A stretch of DNA of 64,000 nucleotides from UBA6049 sp965662345 (GTDB lineage: Bacteria; Bacteroidota; Bacteroidia; Flavobacteriales_G; Salibacteraceae). Position 1 is the first letter of the stretch, and the number at the start of each line of letters is the position of its first letter. The translations under genes and the position numbers were made by a program. Where the stretch lies: NCBI GenBank assembly GCA_965662345.1, contig CBFIHE010000013.1:1-64000 (forward strand), read 5' to 3'. Below the pieces are notes generated by a model. It made no database searches. It was not told the DNA's origin and was given only the letters and a program-made list of their open reading frames with translations. Positions 62,223-64,000 of this stretch are shown in pieces.

Positions 62223-62264
62223 GAAAGAGTCCGTGACGATTGGTTACGGCACTCTTTCTTTTTT
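62223..62264 (+). terminator. Terminator-like hairpin between atpE and atpF
   Basis: GAAAGAGT (62223-62230) with CCGTGAC pairs with GTTACGG and ACTCTTTC (62251-62258), leaving a bulged C, in a stem of about 15 bp around a 5-nt loop. It is followed by a six-T run. It should partially stop transcription so that c-subunit mRNA exceeds the rest. Confidence 0.75.
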
Positions 62265-62298
62265 GAATTGAAACAGTAGAGCATACATTCTATAGATT

Positions 62299-62799
62299 AT
62301 GGAAAATTTATTATCCGAATTCTCAACAGGCCTGTTCATTTGGCAAGTAGTACTTTTTGTAGTGCTAGTCTTGGTTTTAAAGAAGGTTGCTTGGCCTAAA
62401 ATTATGGATGCAGTAGAAGAGCGTGAAAGCTCTATCTCCTATGCATTACAAGCGGCAGAAAAGGCTAAAAAAGAAATGGAAGCGCTTCAAGCTAGCAATG
62501 AAGAGTTGCTCAAAGAAGCACGCGAAGAACGCGACCGCATGATGCGCGAGGCACGCGATACAAAAGACCAGATTGTTGCTGAAGCAAAGAACAAGGCTCA
62601 AGAAGAAGCGTCTAAAATGATTGCATCAGCTAAATCTACCATTGAAGGAGAAAAGAAAGCTGCACTTAACGAAATCAAGACGTTTTCTGCAGACTTAGCC
62701 TTGCAAGTTGCTGAGAAAATCATGCGCTCAGAGTTGAGCAGCGATGAAAAGCAAAAAGAATTGGCTTCTAAATATGTTGATGAAATCAACTTGAATTAG
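62299..62799 (+). CDS. atpF: ATP synthase F0 subunit b
   Basis: This 166-residue protein has one N-terminal membrane helix (LFIWQVVLFVVLVLVLKKVAWP) and a long charged coiled coil (EAREERDRMMREARDTKDQI). It forms the stator stalk. It follows the hairpin after atpE and ends 1 nt before atpH. Confidence 0.95.
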   Translation: MENLLSEFSTGLFIWQVVLFVVLVLVLKKVAWPKIMDAVEERESSISYALQAAEKAKKEMEALQASNEELLKEAREERDRMMREARDTKDQIVAEAKNKAQEEASKMIASAKSTIEGEKKAALNEIKTFSADLALQVAEKIMRSELSSDEKQKELASKYVDEINLN

Positions 62800-62800
62800 A

Positions 62801-63358
62801 ATGAAAGTTTCGAAAGCAGCATCAAGATATGCCAAAGCGCTGTTAGATCTTTCTACCGAAAGTAAATCTGAGGAGAAAGTCTTGGCAGATATGGATTTGG
62901 TTGCCAGCGTCATAGACAGCTCTGCGGAATTACGCATGGCTATTGAAAGCAAGGTGATTAATGAAGAGAAAAAAGAGCGCGCCCTAGATGTTATATTCAA
63001 TGGGAAAGTTCAAGACATTACCTTGAAGTTCTTTGTGTTGTTAGCAAAAAACTCAAGAGCAGATCTCATTCCAGATATCACCCTAGAATACAAACGCGTT
63101 TTCAAAGAAGCCAAAGGCATCTTAGAAGTAGTAGTTAAAAGCGCTACTAAATTAGATGCAGTAGCTTTGGATAAAATCAAATCCATGGTGCTCACAGGTG
63201 ATTGGAAAACCGTAGAGATTTTAGAAGAGATTGATAGTGACCTCATTGGTGGTTTTGTTGTGAAAAGTAACAATACCATTTATGACGCCTCAGTTTCCTC
63301 TCAACTCCGTGACTTGAAAATGAATTTAGTAGACTATACACACGTATCACAGCTATAA
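62801..63358 (+). CDS. atpH: ATP synthase F1 subunit delta
   Basis: This 185-residue protein has the delta pattern: N-terminal helical domain (ASRYAKALLDLSTE) and C-terminal GGFVVKSNNTIYDASVSSQLRDL. It links the stator stalk to the F1 alpha subunit. It starts 1 nt after atpF and 21 nt before atpA. Confidence 0.95.
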   Translation: MKVSKAASRYAKALLDLSTESKSEEKVLADMDLVASVIDSSAELRMAIESKVINEEKKERALDVIFNGKVQDITLKFFVLLAKNSRADLIPDITLEYKRVFKEAKGILEVVVKSATKLDAVALDKIKSMVLTGDWKTVEILEEIDSDLIGGFVVKSNNTIYDASVSSQLRDLKMNLVDYTHVSQL

Positions 63359-63379
63359 AACTGTTTAAATCAACTAGAA

Positions 63380-64000
63380 ATGGCAGACATTAAACCGGCC
63401 GAAGTATCAGCCATCCTGAGAGAGCAACTTTCAGGTTTTAAATCGGCAGCTGAATTAGAAGAAGTGGGTACCGTACTTCAAGTAGGTGACGGTATTGCAC
63501 GTATTTATGGATTGACAAACGTACAGTACGGTGAGTTGATTGAATTTGAAAACGGTTTGCAAGGTATTGCCTTGAACCTTGAAGAAGATAACGTTGGTGC
63601 GGTACTTCTTGGTGGTTCTAACGAAATTCGTGAAGGTGATACTGTTAAGCGTACAAAACTCATTGCCTCTATCAATGTAGGCGAAGGTATTGTAGGTCGT
63701 GTTGTAAATACGTTGGGTGAGCCAATTGATGGCAAAGGACCTTTAGAGGGAGAAACGGTTGAAATGCCTTTGGAGCGTAAAGCACCAGGTGTAATCTATC
63801 GTCAACCCGTGAACGAGCCGCTTCAAACTGGAATCAAGTCTATTGATGCTATGATTCCAATTGGTAGAGGACAACGTGAGTTGGTAATTGGTGACCGCCA
63901 AACTGGTAAATCTACCGTTACCTTGGATACCATCATCAACCAAAAAGAATTTTATGATGCTGGTGAGCCTGTTTACTGTATTTATGTTGCTATTGGTCAG
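63380..64000 (+). CDS. atpA: ATP synthase F1 subunit alpha, N-terminal part (cut by window edge)
   Basis: The first 207 residues of AtpA are visible, starting MADIKPAEVSAILREQ. They include the beta-barrel domain (VGDGIARIYGL, GLQGIALNLE) and the nucleotide-binding P-loop GDRQTGKST with flanking GRGQRELVI. The reading frame is open to base 64000, so the C-terminal part lies outside. Confidence 0.97.
   Translation, partial: MADIKPAEVSAILREQLSGFKSAAELEEVGTVLQVGDGIARIYGLTNVQYGELIEFENGLQGIALNLEEDNVGAVLLGGSNEIREGDTVKRTKLIASINVGEGIVGRVVNTLGEPIDGKGPLEGETVEMPLERKAPGVIYRQPVNEPLQTGIKSIDAMIPIGRGQRELVIGDRQTGKSTVTLDTIINQKEFYDAGEPVYCIYVAIGQ

Overview
The window comes from a Bacteroidota genome, most likely a Flavobacteriales-type marine or aquatic bacterium. 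The evidence is several secreted proteins with type IX secretion system (T9SS) C-terminal sorting domains (type A and type B), a SprE/PorW-like lipoprotein, and promoters of the Bacteroidota form (TAnnTTTG -7 boxes, no Shine-Dalgarno pattern). Base composition is AT-rich. This placement is inference from gene content. Two runs of exactly 100 N (44859-44958, 46221-46320) show that it is a scaffold of joined contigs.

Layout. 1-4200: start of a GH13 amylase-type enzyme, a divergent T9SS protein with four repeated glucan-binding-like domains, then gap and a methylglyoxal-synthase-like gene. 4200-11000: tetR-tolC-hlyD-RND efflux operon with a candidate operator. 11100-14760: asnS, rpoN and a PAP2-like membrane protein. 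14750-23580: an outer-membrane barrel, two T9SS cargo proteins, small secreted or OB-fold proteins, a HAD phosphatase, methylmalonyl-CoA epimerase, an FAD oxidoreductase and a tRNA(CAU). 23590-28710: a CoA transferase head-to-head with a HEPN-like gene, then pfkA, nudix, BNR-repeat protein and dgkA in one overlapping operon. 28810-36210: a sensory cluster of FIST protein, four-PAS kinase, degenerate kinase, stand-alone receiver and a broken hybrid kinase. 36200-40710: ABC-F ATPase, a frameshifted fructosamine-kinase-like gene, glutathione peroxidase and a SPOR-like protein. 40890-46850: a heavily damaged lamin-tail T9SS gene, a LytTR regulator, tRNA-Ala and tRNA-Arg, and a fatty acid desaturase interrupted by a gap. 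46870-59680: a LamG T9SS protein, a giant probable outer-membrane protein, a biotin carrier protein, an M1 aminopeptidase lipoprotein, rnhA, an M23 peptidase and sprE. 59720-64000: bactofilin, atpZ-like, a small membrane protein, then atpB-E-F-H-A (atpA cut by the window edge).

The genes do not form one pathway. Recurrent themes are surface export through T9SS, cell-envelope building (M23 peptidase, bactofilin, SprE, DgkA), triose/hexose-phosphate metabolism, and two-component signalling. Many genes overlap by 1-11 nt, and several convergent pairs have no terminator between them.

The strongest candidates for a second look are: overlapping head-to-head -7 boxes between the biotin carrier gene and the aminopeptidase gene; a strong terminator hairpin inside the atp operon just after atpE; a MgsA-like protein lacking its catalytic Asp and coupled to GAPDH; a HEPN-like gene whose start codon overlaps that of its divergent neighbour; a pseudo-histidine kinase in a FIST/PAS cluster; and frameshifts at homopolymers plus nonsense changes concentrated between 34.2 and 44.3 kb, which may be sequencing artefacts or true decay.
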